From: Diphasiastrum complanatum
Taxonomy: Eukaryota; Streptophyta; Lycopodiopsida; Lycopodiales; Lycopodiaceae
Length of the DNA stretch: 64,000 nucleotides
Reading direction: 5' to 3'
NCBI GenBank assembly: GCA_029204225.1
Contig: CM055106.1
Coordinates: 40,688,368 to 40,752,367 of the forward strand
This document shows, piece after piece, positions 12,701 to 21,400 of the stretch. The first letter of the stretch is position 1; each line of letters opens with the position of its first letter. The notes beneath the pieces were generated by a model. It had not been told where the DNA came from, did no database searches, and was given only the letters and a program-made list of their open reading frames with translations. The position numbers and the translations under genes are program-made.

Positions 12701-13341
12701 AGACCAAGATCATCCCAATCAAGTGCATGTATCCGTTGTGGGTCATCTGCTGCTCTGTGAAATTCCGTTTGCCTAGACCCAGTCCTGGCATTGAAGTCCC
12801 CCGCTAGAAGAATATATCCTCGATCCTCATATCTGATAATGTCCGATGAAATGTCCATGAAAGGTGACTCCTCCTCTGAGGTGAAAGCTGATGTCTATGG
12901 AGGGAAATAACAAATAGCCAAGAATATGTCACGATCTAACTCCATCAACCTGTGGTCCAACCTGATCCAGATATAGCGAGCCTGCTCGTCAGTGTATAGT
13001 AGCTCGACCCATGGCTGGAGAGAGTCTCGAAATAAGCAAGCAACACCACCTGAACCGCGACTAGTCAGTGCCCTCGTCTTCCCTTTGCAAGTAGAAAGCC
13101 AGCAAAATCCCTCAATGCAAGGAAGTCCTCTCTCAGGACTCTCATGTGTCTCAGTAAGTATAAGGATATCCCCTGTAGTACAAAAATCTCTAAAGTCTCC
13201 TGCTGTAGCTGAAGAATGGATACCATTGCAGTTCCATAAACTTAACCGCAATGCTTTTGTGAGGGCCCCCGAACCGCTCTCCGGGGGGCCCAAATCCCTA
13301 TGCCTCAGATTTTTGGGGGTCAATGTATCGGGCCTTACCAT
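9739..13341 (-). pseudogene. LINE ORF2: endonuclease, reverse transcriptase, zinc finger
   Basis: Domains in order on the minus strand: an APE-type endonuclease (13341-12151, with LSLWNCNGI, ILILTETH and AGDFNARTG); a reverse transcriptase (12040-10600, with NYRTIMISHLFTKVYGSIL, GQAGFRPGYTTSDH, VDFRKAFDSV, GVKQGCPLSPTLF and the catalytic YADD in ILLYADDVVLLS); and a CCHC finger of the zf-RVT kind (CSMCVMHE...HFLFRC near 10230). A basic Arg-rich tail ends at 9739. A usual Ser-Asp-His endonuclease motif is not evident; the nearest stretch reads YSSHHTPL. TAG interrupts the endonuclease at 12895, a shift lies at the A-run near 12175, another TAG near 12112, and another shift near 10600. ORF2 would nick the target and prime cDNA synthesis there. 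The YADD box and finger differ from common plant L1-type LINEs. Confidence 0.88.
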
Positions 13342-14398
13342 CACGATATATCACCTTTTTTCCCAGTGCTTTGGCTTCGCTGAAAACCTTCCTCCTTTCG
13401 GCAACTTGCATAGGTGTGAGATCATCGTCCATGAAGACAAGGGTACCTCTCAGCCTAGCTTGTAGCCTAAGGACAGCTTGCCGCTCCTCTATTCCCGTGA
13501 ACCGTATGATGAGTGTAGTTGGATCTCTTTTAGTTCTCCACGCTTTTTCCATTCCGTTGTGATGGTGGGAAAGTGTATCCGTGAGGAAACTGGATGCTTC
13601 GGTAACTGGAGCCTTAGTATCTTCAATTCCTCGCACCCGCACATTCAGAGATTTATACTTCCGCATTCCTTCTTCGGATATGGTGGCTGAGATGACGCTA
13701 TTGAAAGTGTGTGTACCTTCTTTAGCGTCTTCTTTGAATAGAGAGGCCCATGTTTTGGTTTCCGCCTTATGTTGCTCAATCCGTTCCTCCAATTCTTGGA
13801 TCTTTGTGGTGCTGGCGGGTTCTTCTTTCCTGCTCAAGGTCTCTTCCAAAGATATGATCCGGGCCATCATAGTTTGCTTCTCGATTGCCATAGCTTGTAT
13901 TGTGGTTTTCAGTTGACCCATTTCCATCCTCAGATAGCTAGATTCCAGTGTAATCTGTTCCATGCAAGAGAGAAGGTACTGGTCAAATGCTTTCGTAGGA
14001 GAGTAGGCTTCTTTAGGGAATGAGAGAGGATAATGGGAGGGGGTAGGAGAACCATGGAGAAAGGAGAGGGCCAAGGAAGATGGGGGAGGACTGTGAGCAG
14101 GCAGCGAGGGGTTGGGAAGGGCCAGCGAGGGGGTGGGAGGGGCGGGAGTAGGCTGAGCAGACAGCGAGGGGGTGGGAAGGGCCAGCGAGGGGGTGGGAGG
14201 GGCGGGAGTAGGCTGAGCAGGCAGCGAGGGGGAGGGAAGGGCCAGCGAGGGGGTGGGAGAGGTGGTGAGAGAGGGAGTAGGCAGCGAGGGGGTGTATGAA
14301 GGGCCAGCGACGGGCTGCAAAGGAGAGGGAAGGGGTAGCGAAAGAGAGGAAGGGGAGCGAGGGGGAGGGGAGCGAGGGCTCCCCTTTTTTCTGGCCAT
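13298..14398 (-). CDS. LINE ORF1: proline-rich, coiled coil, RRM-like RNA-binding protein
   Basis: An intact 366-residue frame. Residues 1 to about 115 are Pro/Ser-rich with about three copies of a 20-residue unit containing QPTPAPPTPSLALP. Residues about 130-215 form a likely coiled coil (LRMEMGQLKTTIQAMAIEKQ, then heptads to WASLFKED). The C-terminal part has NVRVRGIEDTKAP, TTLIIRFTGIEERQAVLRL and DDLTPMQVAERRKVFSEA. This order of coiled coil, RRM-like domain and a basic C-terminal domain is that of the vertebrate L1 ORF1 protein (Transposase_22 group). Plant L1 ORF1 usually has a zinc knuckle instead. It should trimerise and coat the element RNA. The stop lies about 44 nt inside ORF2 in another frame, which hints at coupled translation. 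The domain call rests on motif reading. Confidence 0.78.
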   Translation of the reverse strand: MARKKGSPRSPPPRSPSSLSLPLPSPLQPVAGPSYTPSLPTPSLTTSPTPSLALPSPSLPAQPTPAPPTPSLALPTPSLSAQPTPAPPTPSLALPNPSLPAHSPPPSSLALSFLHGSPTPSHYPLSFPKEAYSPTKAFDQYLLSCMEQITLESSYLRMEMGQLKTTIQAMAIEKQTMMARIISLEETLSRKEEPASTTKIQELEERIEQHKAETKTWASLFKEDAKEGTHTFNSVISATISEEGMRKYKSLNVRVRGIEDTKAPVTEASSFLTDTLSHHHNGMEKAWRTKRDPTTLIIRFTGIEERQAVLRLQARLRGTLVFMDDDLTPMQVAERRKVFSEAKALGKKVIYRDGKARYIDPQKSEA

Positions 14399-14543
14399 TG
14401 AGTGCGATGGAGGTCGGGGGGGGAGGTGAGTGCGACCAGGGTAGGGCGAGCTAGGCCAGGGCAGCAGCAGCAGCAGCGATGGAGGAGTCAGCAGCAGCAG
14501 CCATCGCGCTCAGGCAGCAGGCAGCCATCGCGCTCAGCCATCG

Positions 14544-14544
<1 letters not shown>

Positions 14545-14604
<60 letters not shown>
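14545..14604. repeat. GA/CT microsatellite at LINE 5' end
   Basis: About thirty GA units with one interruption. A shorter GA tract is found at the other LINE end (9551-9560). Confidence 0.9.
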
Positions 14605-14881
14605 TATGGACCAATATAAAGTCCTCAATCCAAGGATCCTATTCTAAGACATCTCACTGGACACCTCTGCAGCCTATCTGCGCCACGTCATCCAGTTCCC
14701 CAATGACTCACTGATAGACCCATACAAATTCACCATCAAGTGTTTTAGGCCTGCAACCATTAATTATGACCATGTACACATAAGGGCCCCAAATCCCTTA
14801 TAGTCACAATTAACTTACGGGTTGTCGGTCTACCGGTCCCTAGCATGGACACGCTACCCGAGACCAGTCATGGGCATGACT
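14605..14881 (-). repeat. 5' LTR fragment of chromovirus 0
   Basis: This stretch repeats 1719-2231 in the same orientation, apart from a missing internal part (1766-1998). It ends TCATGCCC on the minus strand next to hAT1 coding sequence. It is probably the other LTR of the element whose 3' end is at 1719-2890. The LINE sits directly on its inner side and no primer site remains. A matching target duplication is not preserved. Confidence 0.6.
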
Positions 14882-15094
14882 ACCTCTCCCTCTCTCAGGT
14901 GGATGATGTGGTGCCGGTATGGTCACGGCTGGAGGTGGTGTCGAGGATCCTGCACCAGAAGGCGAGTCAGGCCGGGTACTAGGCCTTGCCTCATCTGCAG
15001 CTCTGTCCTCTGAGCCATGGGAAGCGTGAGTGGATGGCAACTGGGGGGCGTGATGTGGTGGCCTCTGGCTGTGTCGCCGTCATTGCATCTCGAT
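14882..15094 (-). pseudogene. hAT1 transposase Ser/Pro-rich exon
   Basis: After a TTTTTTGGCAG acceptor (minus strand, exon start 15094) one frame reads RHSQRPPHHAPQLPSTHASH, then RPSTRPDSPSGAGSSTPPP. This low-complexity linker lies between the BED finger and the catalytic part, as in hAT2 residues 95-300. A TGA stands near its start, so the copy is not functional. It stops at the LTR border, and its expected continuation is at 598-864. Confidence 0.55.
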
Positions 15095-15256
15095 CTGCCA
15101 AAAAAGACAAACTACAATACAATTTATAAACTAGAACTTAGATGATCTCAGATCAATGATTGTTGAACTTGAAACTTCAAACTTGATGTGAGTTAAAACT
15201 TGATCAATGTGAAATTTGAATGTTTGAACTTTGAAGTGTAAGAGTTGAATGTTTAC

Positions 15257-15505
15257 CTCTCTGTCTGGGCCCCATCCTCGAAGGGCCAACCTCCTCCAAT
15301 GCAACAGGAGTGAGTAGCGTGTCAGGAGCATCCATGCAAGCGGCAATCTTGTACCCCCTCAAACGTAACAAATGTGCCCTGATGCGTGTGGGCCCTCCAG
15401 TGTAAGACAGTATCTGCAAGTCCATCTCTTCGTGCCCGATGTGCCATAGGCCGCAACGATGGTGACGTGATCCCACAAGGGATCCCTATCCTCGGCATGG
15501 TCACT
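15257..15505 (-). pseudogene. hAT1 transposase BED zinc-finger exon
   Basis: The minus-strand frames read DPLWDHVTIVAAYGTSGTKR, WTCRYC, and, after a one-base shift, TRIRAHLLRLRGYKIAAC. Together these give the CxxC...HxnC pattern of a BED finger, which binds the element ends. A GTAAAC donor closes the exon at 15257. The shift between the two halves makes it a relic. Confidence 0.66.
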
Positions 15506-16052
15506 GGTGGCTCTCTCTCTCTCTACTCTCGAGTGACGAGTCTCTAATATCTATGTAGTATACCCTAAATTCTAAATTCTAATCTAGTTTCTAACCCTAA
15601 CCGCTAACTTCTAACTAGTAACTCGGACTAACTCCTAAGTTCTAACTTCTAACTAAGTAGTAACTTGTAAGTACCTACTACCCAGGTCTCCACTTGGCCC
15701 GGGTTGTGGGCATTGGTACTTTTTCTGTAGTTCTTCTGTTATACCTGGCCCGGGTTGTGGGCTTATTTCACTTCTGCTTTGTTCTACTTTCATTCGTAGC
15801 TAGTTTATAGCATTTTACGGCCACGTCCTCCTATGGATGTTGCTTGTACATATTTTCTTTTTGGTCTTATGCACCCACGGGTGCCCAAAAGACGTTAACA
15901 AAGCTTTCTTTCTTTTTTTCTCTCTCTCGAGACTTGGGCGCGAACAAAACCAGTTTTGGGGCTTTTTGGCAGCAGACGGTTCGAACGATTCGAACAGTTC
16001 GAATCGGGTCCGTTCGATTCGGTGGTTCGAACCGCGGTTCGATGCAACCTTG
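15506..16052. other. hAT1 terminal region with TTCGAA subterminal repeats
   Basis: Between the BED exon and the presumed right end lie a degenerate TAACTTCTAACTA-like stretch (15560-15670), two copies of GGCCCGGGTTGTGGGC (about 15697 and 15748), and a cluster of TTCGAAC/GATTCGAAC motifs (15967-16045). Such subterminal repeats are the usual transposase binding sites of hAT elements. The same motif family is seen at both ends of the element at 865-1710. Confidence 0.5.
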
Positions 16053-16289
16053 GTTATGGGATGCGTGTCCCAAAAACAAGGCACATGCAACTGTCACATA
16101 GACTAATATGAAAAAACTGCTAACTGGAGACCATTCAATGACTGCTTTTTGATGAGCGCAGGTATACTTTTTTGTAATTTGTTTGTGCATTTCTTTTGTA
16201 AAAGTTTTTTGCATTGTTGAGTTGTTTTTCCTACAATGCAATGTTTTTGTAGGATGTTAGCTATTTGAGAGAAGTGGCTTGATAGGTCG

Positions 16290-17120
16290 AATTTCTTCCA
16301 ACCCACATGCAGTTGTTCATTTGCTTCACCCTATGTGGGCTACTGGAACCATACCCATAGACGCCGAGCTTATGGACGGTTGGAGGACGACATACATGCA
16401 TAATGTGTATCCAAGTCAGGGTTGTTTCGCACTCATGTAATTGTCGATACTTTGTTTGTGCTTTTTGATGAGTCGAAATGGAGAGAGATGGTACACCTAG
16501 GTAGGTGAATCCCGAGGAGTGCCTTAGATCCATGGACACTGCAGTAGGCCATGCACACATAGAAGTTGCGACCGATGATGAGATTTTTTCGAGTAGCAAT
16601 TGGAGATGGCATGTCATGATAAGAGGCAGCGTAGGACCACTAGATCCATGGCTAGGGTTGATGCAGAAGATGCAGGAGAAGAGGGTGGGACGTGGCTGAT
16701 GAGGGATTGCATGATGATGAGGAAGAGGATGAGGCTTTGGATGATGAGATGGAGATGGACATTGGAGAGGATGTGGGGTGGGCTGATCCCGATGTTGAGA
16801 CATACGCTGAGCCTGCATCACCTGTATGCAGAGGGGGGGGGTGTAGGCGTAGGGTACACTTGATGCAAAGACAACAATATCACAGGCAGAGGGAGCAGTG
16901 GCCAGCGAGGCTCTGGTAGACCTAGAGGCAGTGGCAGAGGTAGAGGCAGGGGTAGAGGTAGAGGCAGAGGTAGGGGCAAAGGTTCAGGGACACAATTGCA
17001 CATACTTGAGGAGGATTCCTAGGGATCTTCCTACTCATCTACCAGTGATAGTGATGAGGAGGAATTCCCATCTGATCATGATGCCTTCCAAGTCACAGAG
17101 ATACACGGTTTTATTTTGTG
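16290..17120 (+). pseudogene. Decayed hAT-like transposase C-terminus
   Basis: Broken plus-strand frames encode an acidic stretch (DEDEALDDEMEMDIGEDVGW at about 16725), a glycine/arginine-rich run (RGRGRGRGRG type at about 16920-16985) and a Ser/Asp/Glu tail (STSDSDEEEFPSDHD near 17045). This composition is common at the end of plant hAT transposases and parallels the acidic tail of hAT2, but there is no catalytic motif. It could equally be a degraded host RG-rich gene. Confidence 0.35.
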
Positions 17121-18354
17121 TCACATGAGGTAGATGATTGGGTGTATCTTAGGATTCCAAAAGATTCTAAGACTATAAGTATAGGGAAGCATTATGAACT
17201 ATTGTTTCTTTAGCTCATGAATTGATCTTTAGGGTAATACCATGGCTCACCTAGTATTTCATGTAACTTGGTTGACATTCAGTTTCATGAAGGTTATTAA
17301 TACTCTTGGATTTGGAAAAGATCTAACCCAATTGGAGGATTTATTACTCAGTGTACCTCTGGAACTTGAAAAGTAGTTCGATCAAGAGATAAACAATTGA
17401 GAAATCGTAGTCTTTCTAAGTGTTTTTTTAGGTGGAAATGTCAGGTTGAGGACAATAGCAATTCAAGGGCAAAAGAATGTTATGAAGATGTCAAGTTTTT
17501 GAGGATTTGGAATAATCCTAGACATGGGTATTAGGCTATGTCTAGAAATGCCATTCAAGGCCAGTTTGTGATTAATAACGTGAGATGGTCTAAGGGAGTC
17601 ACACGTGAAACCAGCAAGGGGCCAGTTCATCCCTACAATCACATTTCATCATATAGTCAACATACAATGCATTTCTATTGTCGAGTCTAGACCATTGATG
17701 TAAATACATGGCTAAGATTAGAATGTAGCCAGATGAAAACCTAATCTAGAAGGTTCTAAATGCAGCCTACAAGACTCTATAAATAGGAAGAACCCTTTTC
17801 ATTCTGTATCTCTCTCATTTGTTGATGAATTGAAGAGAATGAAGAGGCTCTATATATTTTCTACAATGTCCAATATTTGTCTCTAGCTAATATTGTGCTT
17901 TCTATCTCCATAGCCAAGTTTATTCAGCTCTTCCTCCAAATTTACCCAATCTTGGAACAAGTTAGTGGATTTGGTCTTGTATTCTCAAGTATTTTGATAA
18001 ACATTTGTATACATAATCCTCAGAAAATTCTTTCACTTGAAAATAAAAATTTTCAGTGAATTCTTTCATTTATGTTAGATCCTCAAAAAATTCTTTCATT
18101 TACGTTAAATGCTCAAAAAAATCTTTCATAGGTTTTATTGTGGGAACACCCTAGGTGTATGCTTCTAACTATGAAATAGTTTGAGACTTGGTAATAAAAT
18201 ATGCTTTGTATCAATTGAATGAAACCCAACCTGGCGATGGCCTGAAGCAGAGGATAAGATAAGAGCTTATTTGGTTTGTAATGTGCATGTTGTGCAATTG
18301 GGATTTATATGGAAGATATCTAGCTATTGATTTTCCAAGCAATTTTTTTGACAG
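17121..18354. other. Unrecognised stretch, probably KDTA intron 1
   Basis: No gene is supported. A TATA-like CTATAAATAG at about 17775 and the surrounding sequence look like an LTR or promoter, but no partner copy is in the window. At 18015-18130 a short degenerate repeat of AAATTCTTTCA units occurs. KDTA exon 2 follows a pyrimidine-rich acceptor at 18354. Confidence 0.4.
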
Positions 18355-18448
18355 GTGAAGGTTTGTCAGCCATTCCAGTGATACAGAAATGTCTTCAAGC
18401 GCGACCTTGGGTCACGATTTTAATGACTACTTCAACAGTAACTGCTTT
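18355..18448 (+). CDS. KDTA: KDTA exon 2
   Basis: It encodes EGLSAIPVIQKCLQARP and VTILMTTSTVTA, the donor-side loop and beta strand after the family's GEG motif. Acceptor TTTGACAG, donor GTGAGT. It starts with the last two bases of a Gly codon and ends with two bases of a Phe codon. Confidence 0.92.
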
Positions 18449-21400
18449 GTGAGTCAGGCACTTTGCTCATTATGCATTACCATTGGGTAAAAGAAAAGTA
18501 TTTGTAGTCAGAGTGAAAGGATGTATTGCCAAATTCTCCCTAAGACTTGGACGTTCAATATCTCAGCAATTATGGAGGCCCCAAATGATAGTACAGCATA
18601 ACAACAGTTGGAACATAATGAAAATATCAACTTTATCCAAAAATTGTGGGCCCTTATGTTGGGTTAACCTGCCCCTGAAGTCTACATCATTATGATTCTT
18701 TTAGGTGCTTTAAACTGTCTAGCTAGATTTTTCTGTTCTTAAAAGGAGAAACATGTGCCTTTCATTGTACCAAAGTTTAATGTATATGTCAGTATCCTTG
18801 CCGACATTTTTGCTTGTAATTTCAGAAGTAAGTTGTCCTTTTTTCTTTGAGGCCCTCACATACCCACCATCACATTGGATTTAGAAAATTTCTGCAGTCT
18901 CTATGGTAGCTATAATAAATATGTCACAATATTAACTGCAGGGGCTTTTTGATCTTTTTAAGTTTCACTTTCAATATATAAGAGCAGGGTTCAGTACATC
19001 TGTTAATTTGAAAGCTTTACTACAAATGAAACTGGTGATCGAGCCTGATTTGGTAGACTGCAGTTTCTTTTATTCTTTCATAATAACTAAGCACCTTGGA
19101 CCAACTAGTTATTGAGGAGGCTCTTTTGGTGTTGCAGCATTGTGCTCAAGCGGACTCTTCCCCATGGGGTCCTTTGCCAGGTGCTCTGATTATTATTTTC
19201 TTTGTACACATCTTTGATGCTGGCATATTCTTTATTTTCTTCTTTTCCCTTTTGATAGTATATAAGGATTCAGGAATCATTTGCAGAATTGATGGATTGC
19301 TCAATGAAAGAACAGCATTTGAAAAGGAAAGGTTTCACGTGAGCTTTAAACTTGGTTACAATTGCTTTTGGAGATCATCCATAATACTTCGCTCAAATAG
19401 TTCACTTACTATCACTACGCTCGTGCCTTGTTAATAGAGAGCATAGATCCAGCGGTACCAGGATCCGCGGATCCCGGTACCGCGGATCCAGTGTGGTACC
19501 ACGGATCCATACTGATCCGCGGTACCACAATATTTAATATTTTTTAGTATATAATATTTTTTAATATTTAATATATTACTGTATTTTTTTTTAACCTAAT
19601 CCCCCCCCCTCGCTTCATCTCTCTCCCTGCCCGTCGCCCTACTGTCCGCGCCCTCCCTGCTGTCCGCCCATCGTCCTACTGTCCGCGCCCTCCCGGCTGT
19701 CTTCGCATTGCATTGATCGCGTCCTCCCCTGCTATTGCTATTTTGGCCTTTATTGTAGTTTTTTCAAGCCTTCCGACTCCTATCGCACCCACAGTGATCT
19801 CTGCCTTCTTTCCCCAGTCCTTTCTACAGAGATGGTGCATTCCAACCTTGCCGATCTGTGGGACGAGGTGGACATTGTCAGGCGGGTTCCCGACAAGTCT
19901 AACAAGTCCGGTGCAAGGATAGTGCGCTGTCGATATTGCCTGACAGAGTTCGTTGCCACCCTCACTCGCCTTAAAGGTCACCTACTCGGCGCACGTGCGA
20001 GAGATGGTGGCACACTGAATGCTGCCCCCTGTGCCAGCATGTCCGTTCCCGTCAGGCAGCGACTTTTGGATACCTACGGGCCACGTCTTGTGGCGGGGGA
20101 GAACACCATTTCGGAGGGTGTTCTTCGGTTTTGCACCGCTCCTTATGTGGTTGACCCCGAGTTGCTGCCTGCTTGGCTGGCACGCACGAGGAGAGGGAGT
20201 GCATCCTCGTCCAGTCCCTTTGCCCCTCGTCCCTCTCAGACAGTTCCGCCTCACGCACCCCCATCTGCACCCATTCCGGTGGATCCTGTCCCACCGCGTC
20301 CGCTTGTTGCCACTGTGGTTCCACCACCACCTTCTGTTGCTCGCACTCCCCGAGTTTACGACTTTCTCATGGACTCTCGGCCTCCCGAGCAGGAGCAGGC
20401 CCTGGATGCCAGTGACGAGGCCTTCCAGGATGTTGAGGAGATCCCTTCCTCCCTCCCTTCACATTCGGATGACCACCCTACCCAGCAGTTTTCGTATCTC
20501 ATGCCAGATGTCCACCCTCCACCAGTGTACCCCACTTACGCTGCTGCACCCATCCCGGCCAGTGCATCCCACTCTCCCCATTCCACGTCTACAGCTGATG
20601 CATCCACTAGTGCCCAGGCTGTCGCGTCATCATCCATTTCCGTCACGTTTGGTGCACCGTGCTGGAGGTCCGCTACCCGTCGCCCAGCTGGGAGAGTTCT
20701 TAGGCAGCAGAGCATTCGCGGCGCGCATCAGCCGCACATGGATAGAGAGGCCACACAGGCCGTGGCCAGCCTGATTTATGAGCTGAACCTTCCATTTGCC
20801 ATCACCGACTCCGAGCCCTTCAGAAGGGCCTTCCGCCTTGCACAGTCTGTCAGCCCTAGCTGGAGAGTCCCTAGTTCAGAGGTTGTCCGCACACACATGC
20901 TGAGGGATAGGGTCGAGTCACTGTCTAGAGTGATGGAGCCTCTACGTCGCCACTGGGCCACTTACGGTTGCAGCATCATGTCCGATGGCTGGACTGATGT
21001 CAGGAGGAGGCCGATCCTCAACATACTGGTCTCCAGCTGCATGGGCACACTGTTTTTGAGGGCAGTGGATTGCAGCAGGGGGGGGAGAGTCATATCTGCA
21101 AAGTTCATGTTTGATGTCATCAGGTCTTCCATCCTGTCCATAGGCCCACAGCATGTCGTCACAGTGGTGACGGACAATGCCACGAACTGCATTCAAATGG
21201 GTGTACTGCTAGAGGCCGAGTTCCCTCACATTGTTCATACCCCCTGTGCCGCGCACGACATAGACCTTCTGATGGGGGACATAGGTGCACTTCCCTGGGT
21301 TAGAGCCATCATCCGTGAGGCCCTCTTCCTGGTGACTTTTGTCACGAGGAAGAGGCGTGTTCTTGCCATGTTCCGGGTGTTCAGCCATCTAGACCTCCGT

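Larger units (their letters stand above)
9551..14604 (-). mobile_element. LINE (non-LTR retrotransposon), nearly full length
   Basis: In minus orientation the element has a GC-rich 5' region (about 14400-14545), ORF1 (14398-13298), an overlapping ORF2 (from 13341) with endonuclease, reverse transcriptase and a zinc finger, and a 3' end. The 3' end carries AATAAA and a short TTTC/CT tail (9551-9576). Both ends run into GA/CT repeats: 9551-9560 at the 3' end and 14545-14604 at the 5' end. The insertion therefore probably occurred inside a CT microsatellite and any target duplication is hidden in it. ORF2 has at least two nonsense codons and two frameshifts, so the copy is dead, though recent enough to read clearly. 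Confidence 0.88.
1..16052 (-). mobile_element. hAT1: decayed hAT element split by later insertions
   Basis: Pieces of one hAT-type transposase lie on the minus strand on both sides of a block of younger elements. The BED zinc-finger exon is at 15257-15505, a Ser/Pro-rich exon at 14882-15094, and two DUF659-type exons at 598-864 and 114-309. The right end near 16052 shows a terminus reading CAAGGTTGCATCGAACCGC outward-in on the minus strand. It matches, with a few differences, the end of the small element at 865. The left end lies outside the window. That all pieces belong to a single copy is an inference from their order and orientation; two separate copies would be the alternative. Confidence 0.5.

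Noticed and set aside
14033-14299. Plus-strand RGGGRGG-rich frame
   Set aside because: It is the reverse strand of the proline-rich repeats of LINE ORF1.
15560-15670. Telomere-like CTAACCCTAA stretch
   Set aside because: Only one or two partial units in a degenerate TAACTTCTAACTA context; not a telomeric array.
19096-19434. 112-residue open frame as a gene
   Set aside because: Its frame is not that of the KDTA micro-exon inside it, and it runs on into AT-rich intron with no motif.
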